Notes: a model not told the origin generated them from the letters alone. 64,000 bases of DNA from Rhodovulum sp. ES.010 (GCF_900142935.1 NZ_FSRS01000001.1:3450501-3514500); one strand, 5' to 3'. Positions 36,514 through 46,829 are shown, numbered from the stretch's first letter. Numbers and translations are program-made.

Positions 36514-36625
36514 GGCCTGTCCTCTGTGGCGGCGTCGGCCGGTGCCCGACGACGCGCCGGGCCGGCCCATGCGTCGCCCCTTACTCGCGCAGATCGCCGA
36601 ATCCCGCCTTACCGCAGCGTGCGCT

Positions 36626-37339
36626 TCAGCGGCGGCGGAAGGTCAGGTAATGCGGCACGCGGCCCTCGCGCAGGGCCTTGCGTTCATAGCGCGTGGACAG
36701 CCAGTCGTCCCACGGCTCCCGCCAGTCGCGCGGCGTCTCGGCCAGCCAGTCGAACCCCGCCCGCGGCACCTCGATCAGGGTCTGGCGCACATAGTCGGGA
36801 ATGTCGGTCGCCACCCGCAGCACGGCGCCGGGCGCCATCACGCGGGCGAGCGGGCCGAGGAATTCCGGCGTGACGAAGCGGCGGCGGTGGTGCTTCTTCT
36901 TGGGCCAGGGGTCGGGATAAAGCAGGAAGGCGCGCGCGATGCTCGCGTCGGGCAGAACGTCGAACAGGTCGCGCACGTCGCCCGGATGCACGGCGACGTT
37001 CTCCACCCCGGCCTCGCGGATCTTGCCCAGCAGCATCGCGACGCCGTTGATGAAGGGCTCGCAGCCGATGATCCCGACCTCCGGGTGCAGCGCGGCCTGG
37101 TGGACCATGTGCTCACCCCCGCCGAAGCCGATCTCCAGCCAGACCTCGCGCCGGCCGAAACGCGCGGCCAGGTCCAGCGGCTGGCGCTCGGGGTTGGCGT
37201 CCCAGTCCACCGGCCCCGGCGCGAGCGCCGCGAGGTCCTCGTCGAGGTATTCCTTCTGCCTGCGGCGCAGCGCCTTGCCGTGGCGTCGGCCGTAGAAATT
37301 GCGCCAGGGCGCCCGGGGCGTGGACTTGTCACAGGTCAT
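36626..37339 (-). CDS. trmB: tRNA (guanine-N7-)-methyltransferase
   Basis: 237 residues. Forms m7G46 in tRNA. SAM-binding LEIGFGGGEHMVHQA, then EPFINGVAMLL, and the family block FLLYPDPWPKKKHHRRRFV with the catalytic Asp. Ends STRYERKALREGR. Downstream of metK on the same strand with a 346-base gap that includes a terminator, so it is probably transcribed separately. Confidence 0.95.
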   Translation of the reverse strand: MTCDKSTPRAPWRNFYGRRHGKALRRRQKEYLDEDLAALAPGPVDWDANPERQPLDLAARFGRREVWLEIGFGGGEHMVHQAALHPEVGIIGCEPFINGVAMLLGKIREAGVENVAVHPGDVRDLFDVLPDASIARAFLLYPDPWPKKKHHRRRFVTPEFLGPLARVMAPGAVLRVATDIPDYVRQTLIEVPRAGFDWLAETPRDWREPWDDWLSTRYERKALREGRVPHYLTFRRR

Positions 37340-37685
37340 TGCGGGGCTCTACCGAGCCGCCGGGCCGGGTGCAAGCGCCGCGCGGTATCGCTGCGGATGA
37401 TATCCCGCCCCCGGGTTCGGGAGGGCAAGACGCCGGTGTTGGAAGGCGCACCGGCATGGGGCCGCGCCTGCAGCGATGCGCCGCGGCCCGCGCATGGTGC
37501 GGGTCATGGTCCGCGCCGCGGCCGGCGAAGTCGTGAATTCTGGCGGTGCGCGGCCGCTGCCATGCTGGACTGTCGCCTGCGGTCTGGCCGTGCCTCTCCG
37601 CACGACAGTGCCGCAGATGCGCAAGGGGGGCGCGCCGCAAGGCGCGCCCCCCCCGGGGCGACGGGCGTCAGCCCGGCGCAATCCC
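37340..37685. other. metK-trmB intergenic region
   Basis: 346 bases without a recognisable gene. Holds the hairpin at 37625-37652 next to metK. The remainder presumably carries the trmB promoter, which I could not pinpoint. Confidence 0.6.
37625..37652 (-). terminator. Strong hairpin after metK
   Basis: Arms GGGGGGCGCGCC (37625-37636) and GGCGCGCCCCCC (37641-37652) pair over 12 bases around a four-base loop, 33 bases after the metK stop. On the minus strand it is followed only by TTGC, so it may need Rho or act as an RNA-stabilising end. Confidence 0.65.
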
Positions 37686-38852
37686 TCAGACGGAGGCTTT
37701 CAGCTCGGCCGCCAGATCGGTGCGTTCCCAGGAAAACCCGCCATCGGCCTCCGGCGCCCGTCCGAAATGGCCATAGGCCGCGGTCCGCGCATAGATCGGC
37801 CGGTTCAGCGCCAGGTGCTCGCGGATGCCGCGCGGCGTCAGGTCCATGGCCTTGCCCACGGCCTGCTCGATCACCTCGTCGGGCACCTCGCCGGTGCCGT
37901 AGGTGTCGATATAGATCGACAGGGGCTTTGCCACCCCGATCGCGTAGGACAGCTGCAGGCAGCATTTCTTCGCCAGCCCTGCGGCCACCACGTTCTTGGC
38001 GAGATATCGCGCGGCATAGGCGGCCGAGCGGTCCACCTTGGTGGGGTCCTTGCCCGAGAACGCGCCGCCGCCATGGGGCGCCGCGCCGCCATAGGTATCG
38101 ACGATGATCTTGCGGCCCGTCAGCCCCGCGTCGCCGTCCGGGCCCCCGATGACAAAGGTGCCGGTGGGGTTCACATGCCACTCGGTCCCGTCATGCAGCC
38201 AGCCCTCGGGCAGGACCTCGCGAATATAGGGCTCGACGATCTGCCGGATGTCGTCGGAGGTCTGGCTCTCGTGCTCGTGCTGTGTGGACAGCACCACCGA
38301 GTCGACCGCTACCGGCTTGCCGCCCTCGTAGCGCACGGTCAGCTGCGACTTCGCGTCGGGGCGCAGCGTGGGTTCGGCGCCGGATTTGCGCGCCTCGGCC
38401 AGTCGGCGCAGGATCGCGTGGGAATACTGGATCGGTGCCGGCATCAGGTCGGGCGTCTCGTCGGTGGCGAAGCCGAACATGATGCCCTGGTCGCCCGCGC
38501 CGTCCTTGTCGACGCCCTGGGCGATATGGGCCGATTGTTCGTGCAGGAAGTTCAGCACGTGGCAGGTGTTCCAGTGGAACTTCTCCTGCTCGTAGCCGAT
38601 ATCCTTGATGCAGTCGCGTGCGATCTCGGCGATGCGGCCCATGTAGTTCTTGAGCTTGTCGCGATCCGACAATCCCACCTCGCCGCCGATCACCACCATG
38701 CCGGTGGTGGCGAAGGTCTCGCAGGCGACGCGGGCGTTCGCCTCCTCGGCGAGGAAGGCGTCGAGGATCGCGTCGGAGATCCGGTCGCAGACCTTGTCGG
38801 GATGGCCCTCCGAAACGGATTCGGAGGTGAAGAGGTAGTTGTTGCGGCTCAT
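37686..38852 (-). CDS. metK: S-adenosylmethionine synthetase
   Basis: 388 residues from ATG 38852. ATP plus methionine to SAM. Seen: [20 protein letters not shown] at the start, [15 protein letters not shown] (nucleotide binding) and [19 protein letters not shown] (P-loop-like). Preceded immediately by a SAM/SAH-type riboswitch whose 3' arm overlaps the ribosome-binding region, giving feedback on its own product. lnt ends only 90 bases upstream. Confidence 0.97.
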   Translation of the reverse strand: MSRNNYLFTSESVSEGHPDKVCDRISDAILDAFLAEEANARVACETFATTGMVVIGGEVGLSDRDKLKNYMGRIAEIARDCIKDIGYEQEKFHWNTCHVLNFLHEQSAHIAQGVDKDGAGDQGIMFGFATDETPDLMPAPIQYSHAILRRLAEARKSGAEPTLRPDAKSQLTVRYEGGKPVAVDSVVLSTQHEHESQTSDDIRQIVEPYIREVLPEGWLHDGTEWHVNPTGTFVIGGPDGDAGLTGRKIIVDTYGGAAPHGGGAFSGKDPTKVDRSAAYAARYLAKNVVAAGLAKKCCLQLSYAIGVAKPLSIYIDTYGTGEVPDEVIEQAVGKAMDLTPRGIREHLALNRPIYARTAAYGHFGRAPEADGGFSWERTDLAAELKASV

Positions 38853-38858
38853 GGAAAG

Positions 38859-38904
38859 TGCTCCGTTGTGAAATCCCCGCCACGCCAGGAAGCCGTTGTG
38901 GCGG
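38859..38904 (-). promoter_or_regulatory. SAM/SAH-type riboswitch controlling metK
   Basis: On the minus strand: stem arm CCGCCAC, loop AACGGCTTCCTGGC, stem arm GTGGCGG (7 perfect pairs), a short linker, then ACAACGGAGCA six bases before the metK ATG. The GGCTTCC loop can pair with GGAGC downstream to form the H-type pseudoknot that defines the SAM-SAH class, known from Rhodobacterales in front of metK. The GGAGC arm is also the Shine-Dalgarno, so ligand binding should block translation. Family identity is from memory of the consensus and crystal-structure sequence. Confidence 0.88.
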
Positions 38905-38941
38905 TTCGACCGGCACCGCTTACGCCGCGACCGCGGTGGAA

Positions 38942-40465
38942 TCAATGTCTATTTCGTCGCCCCCCCGCGCCGAGCCCGATCATCGCAACGGCAAGAACAG
39001 CCAGCACGGGCCAGTCGCCCGTTTCCGCGTAGATCGTTTCGGCAAGCGCGGGGGGCAGCGGTGCGGTGACATGGCCGGCGGTGTTCAGCGGCAGGCTGTC
39101 GGTGACGCGGCCCAGCGGGTCGATCATCGCCGAGACGCCCGTATTGGCCGCCCGCGCCATCGGCAGCCCGGTCTCCACCGCGCGCAGTTGCGCCAGGGCG
39201 AGGTGCTGGTAGGGGCCGGTCCTTGTGCCGAACCAGGCGTCGTTGGTGATCTGCACAAGCCAGCGCGGCCGCTCGGGCGTGCGCAGGTCCTGCGGAAAAA
39301 CCGCCTCGTAGCAGATGAGCGGCAGGGCGGCGCCGAGCCGCGGCCCGAGGTCCAGCAGCCGCGGCCCCGGCCCCGGCGCATAGCCGTAGATGTCGTTCGC
39401 CGCGAGCCCCTTGATGCCGAACCGCCCCAGCACCGAGCCCAGCGGGATGTACTCGCCGAACGGCACCAGGTGGTGCTTGTCGTAAAGATGGCCGACCCGG
39501 CCGCGGGGGCCGATCACCACCAGGCTGTTATGCGTGCGCGGGCCGTCGCGGCGCTGGATGCCGACCATCACGGGCGTGCCGCCGGCATGATCCGCAATCA
39601 CGCCGAGCGCGCCGCCTGCGCGGTCCAGCAGGTAGGGCACCGCGGTTTCGGGCCAGACGACCAGGTCGGGCGCAGGGGCGGAGGGGGCGGCGGTGAAGGC
39701 GAGCTGGCGTTCCCAGAACACCGGGATCATGTCGCGGCGCCATTTCAGGTGCTGGGCGGCGTTGGGCTGGACGAGGCGGATCTGCGGCGCGTCCGGCGCG
39801 GGGGCGACCGGGGTTTCCAGCCGCAGCGCGCCCCAGACCCCGGTTCCGGTCAGCAGGATCGCCGCGGCGAGGGCGCCGGCCGCGCGGCCCGGCCCGAAGG
39901 GCAAGGCCAGGGGCAGCGCGGCGGCGAGCGTGGTGACAAGGGTCAACCCGTACTGGCCGGTCACGGCGGCCAGCTGCATGTGCGGCGTGCCGATCCAGAT
40001 GTGGCCCGGCAGCGCCCAGGGAAAGCCGGTGAGCACATAGCCGCGCGCGAGCTCGGCGGCCGGCAGCGCCACGGCGAAGGCCAGCGCACGGGTGCGCGGC
40101 CCTTGGCCGGCCCAGCCCGCAAACGCCCCGGCCGCGCCCCAGAACAGGGCGAGCCCCCCCGCCATCGCAAGAAGCGCGAAGGGCGCCATCCAGCCATGTG
40201 TGCGGATGTCGACGAGAAAGGGCTCGACGATCCACGACAGCGCCAGGGCGAACTGCCCCGCCCCGCCGGCCCAGGCGCAGATGGCGGCGGCGCGCATACC
40301 AGGCGCGCGGGCGACCAGCCAGGTCAGCCCGACGAGCGCGGCGAAGGCCACGGGCCACAGCCCGAAGGGCGCTTGCCCCAGCGCGATCAGCGCACCAAGG
40401 GCGAAGGCCGGCACCGCGGGCCGCGACAGCATGCGCAGAACCTTCGGGCGGGACGCCGCCCGCAT
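38942..40465 (-). CDS. lnt: Apolipoprotein N-acyltransferase
   Basis: 507 residues. Third step of lipoprotein maturation in the inner membrane. An N-terminal block of about six to seven membrane helices (to ~residue 215) is followed by the nitrilase-like periplasmic domain with catalytic Glu ([11 protein letters not shown]), Lys ([13 protein letters not shown]) and Cys ([11 protein letters not shown]). A final helix ([15 protein letters not shown]) closes the protein. Starts five bases from the end of corC and is likely co-transcribed with corC and ybeY. Confidence 0.95.
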   Translation of the reverse strand: MRAASRPKVLRMLSRPAVPAFALGALIALGQAPFGLWPVAFAALVGLTWLVARAPGMRAAAICAWAGGAGQFALALSWIVEPFLVDIRTHGWMAPFALLAMAGGLALFWGAAGAFAGWAGQGPRTRALAFAVALPAAELARGYVLTGFPWALPGHIWIGTPHMQLAAVTGQYGLTLVTTLAAALPLALPFGPGRAAGALAAAILLTGTGVWGALRLETPVAPAPDAPQIRLVQPNAAQHLKWRRDMIPVFWERQLAFTAAPSAPAPDLVVWPETAVPYLLDRAGGALGVIADHAGGTPVMVGIQRRDGPRTHNSLVVIGPRGRVGHLYDKHHLVPFGEYIPLGSVLGRFGIKGLAANDIYGYAPGPGPRLLDLGPRLGAALPLICYEAVFPQDLRTPERPRWLVQITNDAWFGTRTGPYQHLALAQLRAVETGLPMARAANTGVSAMIDPLGRVTDSLPLNTAGHVTAPLPPALAETIYAETGDWPVLAVLAVAMIGLGAGGRRNRH

Positions 40466-40469
40466 TGGC

Positions 40470-41360
40470 TCAGGCGCCCTCCGCCGCGGGCACGCGCACC
40501 CGGAGGCGCTTGATCCGGCGCGGGTCCGCGTCGATCACCTCGAACTCGGCACCGGCCTCGTGGCGGATCACCTCGCCGCGGGTCGGCACCCGGCCGATCA
40601 TCATGAAGACGAGGCCGCCCAGCGTGTCGACCTCTTCCTCGTCCTCGCCCTCGACCAGCCGCAGGCCGATCTCGTCCTCGAACGCATCGAGCGGTGCGCG
40701 CGCCTGGGCGAGGTAGACCCCGGGCTTCTCGACGGTCCAGAGCGCGCCCTCGTCGATATCGTGCTCGTCCTCGATCTCGCCCACGACCTGTTCGATCAGG
40801 TCCTCGATCGTCACCAGCCCGTCGACACCGCCGTATTCGTCGATCACCAGCGCCATGTGCATCCGCTGGGACTGCATCTTCTGCAGAAGAACGCCGATCG
40901 GCATCGACGGCGGCGCATAGAGCAGCGGCCGCACCATGTCCTTCATGGCGAAGGCCGCGCCGCCGCCGTTGAACCCGTGGCGCAGCGCGAAATCCTTCAG
41001 GTGGATCAGGCCCACCGGCGTGTCCAGCGTGCCGTCATAGACCGGCAGCCGGGTCATGCCCGTTTCGCGGAACACCCGGACCAGTTCGTCCTTGTCGAGG
41101 TCGAGCGGCACCGCCTCGATCTCGGCCTTCGGGATGGCCACGTCCTCGACCCGCATGCGGCTGAGGTTGCCGATTCCAAGGGTCAGGTGCACGCGCCCGC
41201 CATTTGCGACCGCGCCGTCGGGTCCGTCCTCGTCGGGAACGTCGGTGGTCGCCGGCCTTATCGCCGCCACGAGCCGGCCCAGGATGCCGCGGCTCTCCAG
41301 ATTGTCGGTCTCCAGCGCGCCCTGCGCGGCGCTAGACGACCCGTCGGTCTCGTCGCCCAT
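40470..41360 (-). CDS. corC: CBS-domain CorC/HlyC-family protein
   Basis: 296 residues from ATG 41360, which has AAGGA upstream. Two CBS motifs lie at about 75-200 ([18 protein letters not shown] and [20 protein letters not shown]), followed by a CorC_HlyC transporter-associated domain ([19 protein letters not shown]). No membrane helices. Often annotated hemolysin or Mg/Co efflux protein; the true role in this cluster is not settled. Located between ybeY and lnt as usual. Confidence 0.9.
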   Translation of the reverse strand: MGDETDGSSSAAQGALETDNLESRGILGRLVAAIRPATTDVPDEDGPDGAVANGGRVHLTLGIGNLSRMRVEDVAIPKAEIEAVPLDLDKDELVRVFRETGMTRLPVYDGTLDTPVGLIHLKDFALRHGFNGGGAAFAMKDMVRPLLYAPPSMPIGVLLQKMQSQRMHMALVIDEYGGVDGLVTIEDLIEQVVGEIEDEHDIDEGALWTVEKPGVYLAQARAPLDAFEDEIGLRLVEGEDEEEVDTLGGLVFMMIGRVPTRGEVIRHEAGAEFEVIDADPRRIKRLRVRVPAAEGA

Positions 41361-41397
41361 CAATCCTTACCGAAATGCACGGGCTCTGGGCCCGTTC

Positions 41398-41898
41398 TCA
41401 GCCATATGGGTCCGCCACCCCGAGTTTGGCAAGTATTTCCACCTCGCGCCGCTCCATGAGGGCGGCATCTTGCGGACGGGTGTGGTCGTAACCCAACAGG
41501 TGCAGACAGCCATGGACCACGAGATGCGTGACATGGGCGTCGAAGGAAATGCCCTGCGCCTCGGCCTCGCGTGCACAGGTGTCATAGGCGATCGCGATGT
41601 CGCCGAGAGCGATGTCCATGCCCGGCAGTTCGGGCGAGGGCGGGAGCGGGGCCGCGCCGTCCTCTTCCGGGGCAAGCTCCTCGGCGGGCCAGGACAGCAC
41701 GTTTGTGGGGGCGGGCTTGCCGCGGAACTCGGCGTTGAGCACGGCGATGCGCGCGTCGTCGCAGGCGAGCACGGCGATCTCGCACGCGTCCGGGTCGAGC
41801 CCCAGATACGCAAGCGCCGCCTCCGCCGCGCGCCCGGCAACGGCCTCAAGCCCGGCCGCTTCCCACCGGGGGTCCTCGCAGACAATCTCCACAATCAT
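41398..41898 (-). CDS. ybeY: Endoribonuclease YbeY
   Basis: 166 residues. Zinc-dependent RNase for 16S rRNA 3'-end maturation and ribosome quality control. Metal motif THLVVHGCLHLLGYDH (H-x3-H-x5-H). NVLSWPAEEL is a slightly altered form of the usual NVLSFP. First gene of the minus-strand run ybeY-corC-lnt-metK. Confidence 0.95.
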   Translation of the reverse strand: MIVEIVCEDPRWEAAGLEAVAGRAAEAALAYLGLDPDACEIAVLACDDARIAVLNAEFRGKPAPTNVLSWPAEELAPEEDGAAPLPPSPELPGMDIALGDIAIAYDTCAREAEAQGISFDAHVTHLVVHGCLHLLGYDHTRPQDAALMERREVEILAKLGVADPYG

Positions 41899-42048
41899 GC
41901 CTTGCCTTTAGCCGGGATCGCCGCCCGGAAAAAGGGGCGCCGGAACGGCCCGCAGGACAGTGCCCTGCGGGCCTGGACCCCGCCTCCGGCAAGTGGCCGA
42001 ACGGCCCAAGGTCGGCGAAAGGGCCGCGCGGGATCGTTCTGGGGGCGC

Positions 42049-42486
42049 TCAGGCCCCGGCCGGCCACGCGAAATCGGGCCTGAGCCCCGCGTGGACGGGG
42101 CGCCCGTCATCGGGCTTGGGTTCGCCCGTCGCCGGGTCGTAGAAGGCGTGATAGGTCGCCGGCATCGCGGTTGGCTGGTAGCCCATCAGGTTCGGCACGA
42201 TCACCCGGATCCGGTGCTGCTTGTCGTCCAGCATCACCGGCGCGGCGCAGGTCTTGCAGGTGCACAGCTCCAGCGGGCCGTCCGGGTTCTCGCTGTTGAA
42301 CGGCTGGCGGTTCATGTTGTGCTCGTTCACGCCGTGCAGATCGCCGTGCTTGAAGAACACCACGTGGGTCGTGGGCTGGCCGGTCACGCGCTTGCAGACC
42401 GAGCAGTGGCAGGTGTGGTTGTCGATCGGGTCCCCGTCCGACCAGGTGCGCACATGTTCGCAGCCGCCGACATACTTGTGAGCCAT
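42049..42486 (-). CDS. GFA/Mss4-like zinc-binding protein
   Basis: 145 residues from ATG 42486. Cysteine motifs [13 protein letters not shown] and [13 protein letters not shown] match the zinc-site layout of the GFA (glutathione-dependent formaldehyde-activating)/CENP-V fold. Related proteins differ widely in activity, and formaldehyde activation should not be assumed. Divergent from aroA with 229 bases between. Confidence 0.8.
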   Translation of the reverse strand: MAHKYVGGCEHVRTWSDGDPIDNHTCHCSVCKRVTGQPTTHVVFFKHGDLHGVNEHNMNRQPFNSENPDGPLELCTCKTCAAPVMLDDKQHRIRVIVPNLMGYQPTAMPATYHAFYDPATGEPKPDDGRPVHAGLRPDFAWPAGA

Positions 42487-42715
42487 CGTTTCCCTCCCTC
42501 GCTCGGGCGGCGGGCCTGCCGCCCGTGGCCCGGGGCGCGGACGCCACCGGTGGTGCAGGATACCGCCCTTGTCGGGGTCCGGTCGATTCAGACTTCCGTC
42601 TGCGGTCGCGCGGGACCTCCGGCGATCCGCCGCGGCGCCCTTCGGCGGGCGAGTCTGGACGCCCTTCCGCGCATTCGCTAAGCCGCTTGCGACTGTCCGA
42701 GAGGAGCCTGCACTC

Positions 42716-44068
42716 ATGTCCGCCCATGGCGACCCGATCCCGATGACCGCGCGCCGCGCCGGGCCGCTTCGAGGCACCGCCGAGGTGCCCGGCGACAAGT
42801 CGATCAGCCACCGCGCCCTGATCCTGGGCGCGCTTTCGGTGGGCGAGACGCGGATTTCCGGGCTGCTCGAAGGGCAGGACGTGCTCGACACGGGCCGGGC
42901 GATGCGGGCTTTCGGGGCTGAAGTCACGCATCTGGGCCCCGGCGAGTGGTCTGTCCATGGCGTGGGCGTCGGCGGGTTCGCCGAGCCCGAAGACGTGATC
43001 GATTGCGGCAATTCCGGCACCGGCGTGCGGCTGATCATGGGCGCGATGGCGACCTCGCCGATCAGCGCGACGTTCACGGGCGATGCGTCCCTCAGAAAAC
43101 GCCCGATGGGGCGCGTGACCGACCCCCTGGCGCTGTTCGGGGCGGCGGCCTACGGGCGCGCCGGCGGGCGCTTGCCGATGACCGTTGTGGGCGCGGCGGA
43201 GCCCGTGCCGGTGCGCTACGCGGTGCCCGTGCCCTCGGCGCAGGTGAAATCGGCCGTGCTTCTGGCGGGGCTCAACGCGCCGGGCGAGACCGTGGTGATC
43301 GAGCGCGAGGCGACGCGCGACCATACCGAGCGGATGCTGGCGGGCTTCGGCGCGGACCTGCGGGTCGAGGACACCGCCGAGGGCCGCGTCATCGCCCTGA
43401 CCGGCCAGCCGGAACTGGCCCCCCAGACCATCGCCGTGCCCCGCGATCCCAGCTCCGCCGCCTTCCCGGTCTGCGCGGCGCTGATCGTGGAAGGGTCCGA
43501 AGTGCTGGTGCCCGGCATCGGGCTGAACCCGACGCGGGCGGGGCTGTTCACCACGCTGCGAGAGATGGGGGCCGATCTGACGTACGAGAACGAACGCGAG
43601 GAGGGGGGCGAGCCGGTGGCCGACCTGCGCGCCCGGTTTTCTCCGGACATGAAGGGGATCGAGGTGCCGGCCGAACGCGCGCCCAGCATGATCGACGAAT
43701 ACCCGATCCTGTCGGTGGTGGCCTGTTTCGCCGAGGGCGTGACGACCATGCGCGGCGTCAAGGAATTGCGCGTCAAGGAAAGCGACCGGATCGCGGCGAT
43801 GGCCGATGGGCTGACCGCCTGCGGCGCGAAGGTCGAGACGGGAGAGGACTGGATGGCGGTCCACGGGACGGGGCCGGACGGGCTGCCGGGGGGCGCCACC
43901 TGCGCCACCCATCTGGACCACCGGATCGCGATGTCGTTCCTCTGTGCCGGGATGGCCGCGCGCGATTTCGTCACCATCGACGACGCCGGGCCCGTCGCCA
44001 CCTCGTTCCCGGTCTTCGAGCCGCTGATGGAGCGGCTCGGCGCCTTGTTCGCGAGGGCGCAGGCATGA
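42716..44068 (+). CDS. aroA: 3-phosphoshikimate 1-carboxyvinyltransferase (EPSP synthase, class II type)
   Basis: 450 residues from ATG 42716. Sixth step of the shikimate pathway. [59 protein letters not shown] and LRVKESDRI closely follow the CP4-like class II enzymes. The phosphoenolpyruvate-site segment is [11 protein letters not shown], with Gly101 where CP4 has Ala100, a position known to affect glyphosate binding. Overlaps cmk by four bases (ATGA). Confidence 0.96.
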   Translation: MSAHGDPIPMTARRAGPLRGTAEVPGDKSISHRALILGALSVGETRISGLLEGQDVLDTGRAMRAFGAEVTHLGPGEWSVHGVGVGGFAEPEDVIDCGNSGTGVRLIMGAMATSPISATFTGDASLRKRPMGRVTDPLALFGAAAYGRAGGRLPMTVVGAAEPVPVRYAVPVPSAQVKSAVLLAGLNAPGETVVIEREATRDHTERMLAGFGADLRVEDTAEGRVIALTGQPELAPQTIAVPRDPSSAAFPVCAALIVEGSEVLVPGIGLNPTRAGLFTTLREMGADLTYENEREEGGEPVADLRARFSPDMKGIEVPAERAPSMIDEYPILSVVACFAEGVTTMRGVKELRVKESDRIAAMADGLTACGAKVETGEDWMAVHGTGPDGLPGGATCATHLDHRIAMSFLCAGMAARDFVTIDDAGPVATSFPVFEPLMERLGALFARAQA

Positions 44069-44673
44069 GCTTCACGGTCGCTATCGACGGGCCCGCCGCC
44101 TCGGGCAAGGGCACGATCAGCCGGGCCGTCGCGGCCCATTTCGGCTTCGCCCATCTCGATACCGGTCTGCTCTACCGCGCGGTGGGGGGGCGGATGCTGG
44201 ACGGGCTCGACCCGGTCGAGGCGGCAGAACGCCTCGACCCCGCCGATCTGGAACGCGGAGACCTGCGCCGCCCCGAGGTGGCCCAGGCCGCCAGCCGGGT
44301 CGCCGCCATTCCCGAGGTGCGGGCAGCGCTCGTGGACTTCCAGCGCGCCTTCGCGGCGCGCGCGGGCGGGGCGGTTCTGGACGGGCGCGACATCGGCACG
44401 GTGATCTGCCCGGAGGCGCCCGCCAAGCTGTTCGTGACCGCCTCCGACACCATTCGCGCGGAACGCCGCTACCGGGAACTGGCGGCGAAGGGCGTGGAGA
44501 CGACCTTCGACGCTGTGCTGGCCGAAATGCGCGAGCGCGACGCGCGTGACAGCGACCGTGCGGCCGCGCCCCTCAAGCCGGCGGAGGATGCGGTGATCCT
44601 CGACACCTCGCAGATGTCGATCGACGAGGCCGTGGCCGAGGCGGTCGCCGCCATCGAGGCGCGGCGGTCCTGA
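44065..44673 (+). CDS. cmk: Cytidylate kinase
   Basis: 202 residues. Phosphorylates CMP/dCMP. P-loop [18 protein letters not shown], substrate loop [25 protein letters not shown] and [11 protein letters not shown]. Start ATG overlaps the aroA stop; conserved aroA-cmk-rpsA order. Confidence 0.96.
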   Translation: MSFTVAIDGPAASGKGTISRAVAAHFGFAHLDTGLLYRAVGGRMLDGLDPVEAAERLDPADLERGDLRRPEVAQAASRVAAIPEVRAALVDFQRAFAARAGGAVLDGRDIGTVICPEAPAKLFVTASDTIRAERRYRELAAKGVETTFDAVLAEMRERDARDSDRAAAPLKPAEDAVILDTSQMSIDEAVAEAVAAIEARRS

Positions 44674-44713
44674 GCGGGCGGGCCGCGCCGGACCCGCTGG
44701 CGGCAGCGCCCTC

Positions 44714-44742
44714 TTGATTCCCGGCCCGCACCCCTTTATGAC
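44714..44742 (+). promoter_or_regulatory. Candidate rpsA promoter
   Basis: TTGATT (44714-44719), a 17-base spacer and TATGAC (44737-44742), each four of six to consensus. It would give a ~175-base leader before rpsA. Confidence 0.4.
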
Positions 44743-44790
44743 ACGCGCGTCAACAAGGCGACGAACGCCGCAGAACGGACGTGATCGGGC

Positions 44791-44822
44791 AGGGTCGGCA
44801 CTTCACCGGCCCTTCTTGTTTT
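44791..44822 (+). terminator. Terminator-like hairpin in the rpsA leader
   Basis: AGGGTCGG (44791-44798) pairs with CCGGCCCT (44806-44813, one G-U) around a seven-base loop, followed by TTCTTGTTTT. It either ends aroA-cmk transcripts or, if the promoter at 44714 is used, acts as an attenuator inside the rpsA leader. Confidence 0.45.
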
Positions 44823-44924
44823 GCATCCCCTGCAGCACGGCGGGCGGCACCTGACCAACCCCACAGACCGGCGGAGACAACCGCGCGGCCGGAAAAAGCG
44901 TAAGTAAAGGAAACCAGAGACCGC

Positions 44925-46607
44925 ATGGCTCAGAACGCATCCATGGAGGAATTCGAAGCCCTCCTGAACGAAAGCTTCGAAATCGACACGCCTGCCGAGG
45001 GCAGCGTCGTCAGGGGCAAGGTCATCGCCGTCGAGGCGGGCCAGGCCATCGTCGATGTCGGCTACAAGATGGAAGGCCGCGTCGATCTGAAAGAATTCGC
45101 CAACCCGGGCGAGGCCCCGGAAATCGCCGTCGGCGACGAGGTCGAGGTTTATCTCGACCGGGTCGAGAACGCCCGCGGCGAGGCCGTCATCAGCCGCGAC
45201 AAGGCCCGCCGCGAAGAGGCGTGGGACCGTCTGGAAAAGGCCTATGCCGACGACGCACGCGTCGAGGGCGCGATCTTCGGCCGGGTCAAGGGCGGCTTCA
45301 CCGTCGATCTGGGCGGCGCCGTGGCGTTCCTGCCGGGCTCCCAGGTGGACGTGCGCCCGGTGCGTGACGCTGGTCCGCTGATGGGGCTGAAACAGCCCTT
45401 CCAGATCCTCAAGATGGACCGCCGCCGCGGCAACATCGTGGTCTCGCGCCGCGCCATCCTGGAAGAGTCCCGCGCCGAGCAGCGCGCCGAGATCATCTCC
45501 AAGCTCTCCGAGGGCGACGTGGTCGACGGCGTGGTCAAGAACATCACCGAATACGGCGCCTTCGTCGATCTCGGCGGTGTCGACGGCCTGCTGCACGTCA
45601 CCGACATGGCCTGGCGCCGGGTCAGTCACCCGTCGGAAATCGTGTCGATCGGCGAGACCATCAAGGTGCAGGTCATCAAGATCAACAAGGAAACCCACCG
45701 CATCAGCCTGGGCATGAAGCAGCTTCAGGAAGATCCGTGGGATACGGTGCAGGCCAAGTTCCCGATCGGCACGGTGCACAAGGGCCGCGTGACCAACATA
45801 ACCGACTACGGCGCCTTCGTCGAACTGGAGCCCGGTGTCGAAGGTCTGGTCCACGTCTCGGAAATGTCCTGGACCAAGAAGAACGTCCATCCCGGAAAGA
45901 TCGTCTCGACCTCTCAGGAAGTCGAAGTCATGGTGCTGGAGATCGACACCGCCAAGCGCCGTGTGTCGCTGGGCCTCAAGCAGACCATGCGCAACCCGTG
46001 GGAAGTCTTCGCGGAAACGCATCCCGTGGGCACCGAGGTCGAGGGCGAAGTCAAGAACATCACCGAGTTCGGTCTGTTCATCGGCCTGGAACACGACATC
46101 GACGGCATGGTGCACCTTTCCGATCTCAGCTGGGACCAGCGCGGCGAGGAGGCGATCCAGAACTACCGCAAGGGCGACGTCGTCAAGGCCGTGGTCACCG
46201 AGGTGGATGTCGACAAGGAGCGTATCTCGCTTTCGGTCAAGGCGCTGGAGGGCGACCCCTTCCAGGAGGCCGTGGGCGGCGTCAAGCGCGGCTCGGTCAT
46301 CACCGTGGCCGTCACCGCGATCGAGGATGGCGGGATCGAGGTGGAATACGAGGGCATGAAGTCCTTCATCCGCCGGTCCGACCTGTCGCGTGACCGGTCC
46401 GAACAGCGGCCCGAACGCTTCCAGGTGGGCGATAAGGTGGACGTGCGCGTCACCAATATCGACCCCAAGTCGCGCCGTCTCGGCCTGTCGATCAAGGCCC
46501 GCGAGATTGCCGAGGAGAAAGAGGCGGTCGAACAGTATGGCAGCTCGGACTCGGGCGCCTCGCTGGGCGACATCCTCGGTGCCGCGCTCAAGGGCGAGGA
46601 CAAGTAG
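44925..46607 (+). CDS. rpsA: 30S ribosomal protein S1
   Basis: 560 residues. mRNA-binding ribosomal protein with six S1 (OB-fold) repeats. The clearest ones contain VVDGVVKNITEYGAFVDLGG, VHKGRVTNITDYGAFVELEP and VEGEVKNITEFGLFIGLEH; the first two and the last are more diverged, as usual. Acidic and close to the family length. Start ATG 44925 follows AAAGGAAACCAG. The 250-base leader may be used for autoregulation, as known for S1 in E. coli. Confidence 0.97.
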   Translation: MAQNASMEEFEALLNESFEIDTPAEGSVVRGKVIAVEAGQAIVDVGYKMEGRVDLKEFANPGEAPEIAVGDEVEVYLDRVENARGEAVISRDKARREEAWDRLEKAYADDARVEGAIFGRVKGGFTVDLGGAVAFLPGSQVDVRPVRDAGPLMGLKQPFQILKMDRRRGNIVVSRRAILEESRAEQRAEIISKLSEGDVVDGVVKNITEYGAFVDLGGVDGLLHVTDMAWRRVSHPSEIVSIGETIKVQVIKINKETHRISLGMKQLQEDPWDTVQAKFPIGTVHKGRVTNITDYGAFVELEPGVEGLVHVSEMSWTKKNVHPGKIVSTSQEVEVMVLEIDTAKRRVSLGLKQTMRNPWEVFAETHPVGTEVEGEVKNITEFGLFIGLEHDIDGMVHLSDLSWDQRGEEAIQNYRKGDVVKAVVTEVDVDKERISLSVKALEGDPFQEAVGGVKRGSVITVAVTAIEDGGIEVEYEGMKSFIRRSDLSRDRSEQRPERFQVGDKVDVRVTNIDPKSRRLGLSIKAREIAEEKEAVEQYGSSDSGASLGDILGAALKGEDK

Positions 46608-46631
46608 ACCCTGCCGGACTAGACCGGCCCC

Positions 46632-46657
46632 GGACGGCCCCGCACGCGGGGCCGTCC
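46632..46657 (+). terminator. GC-rich hairpin after rpsA
   Basis: GGACGGCCCC and GGGGCCGTCC pair over at least 10 bases (46632-46641 with 46648-46657), 24 bases after the rpsA stop. U-tract lacking. Confidence 0.6.
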
Positions 46658-46829
46658 TACGCGGGGCGAATCACGAAAATGCGAGCGACCCCGAGGCGGG
46701 GTCGGTGGGGCGCTGCTATCCGGTTGCACGATGGGAAACGTTCCCCAAAGGGTGGCCTCAACGCGGCTTTCCGACGCCCGAGCCCGCTTTTTCAAAGGCT
46801 TTCTGTTTCTCCGGCGGGCAAAACATGCC

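Noticed and set aside
44674..44924. tRNA gene in the cmk-rpsA gap
   Set aside because: No cloverleaf, T-loop or CCA end could be found; no tRNA was recognised anywhere in the window.
46686..46704. Second terminator in the rpsA-ihfB gap
   Set aside because: CGACCCC/GGGGTCG is a plausible stem but has no U-tract and follows a stronger hairpin at 46632; not listed separately.
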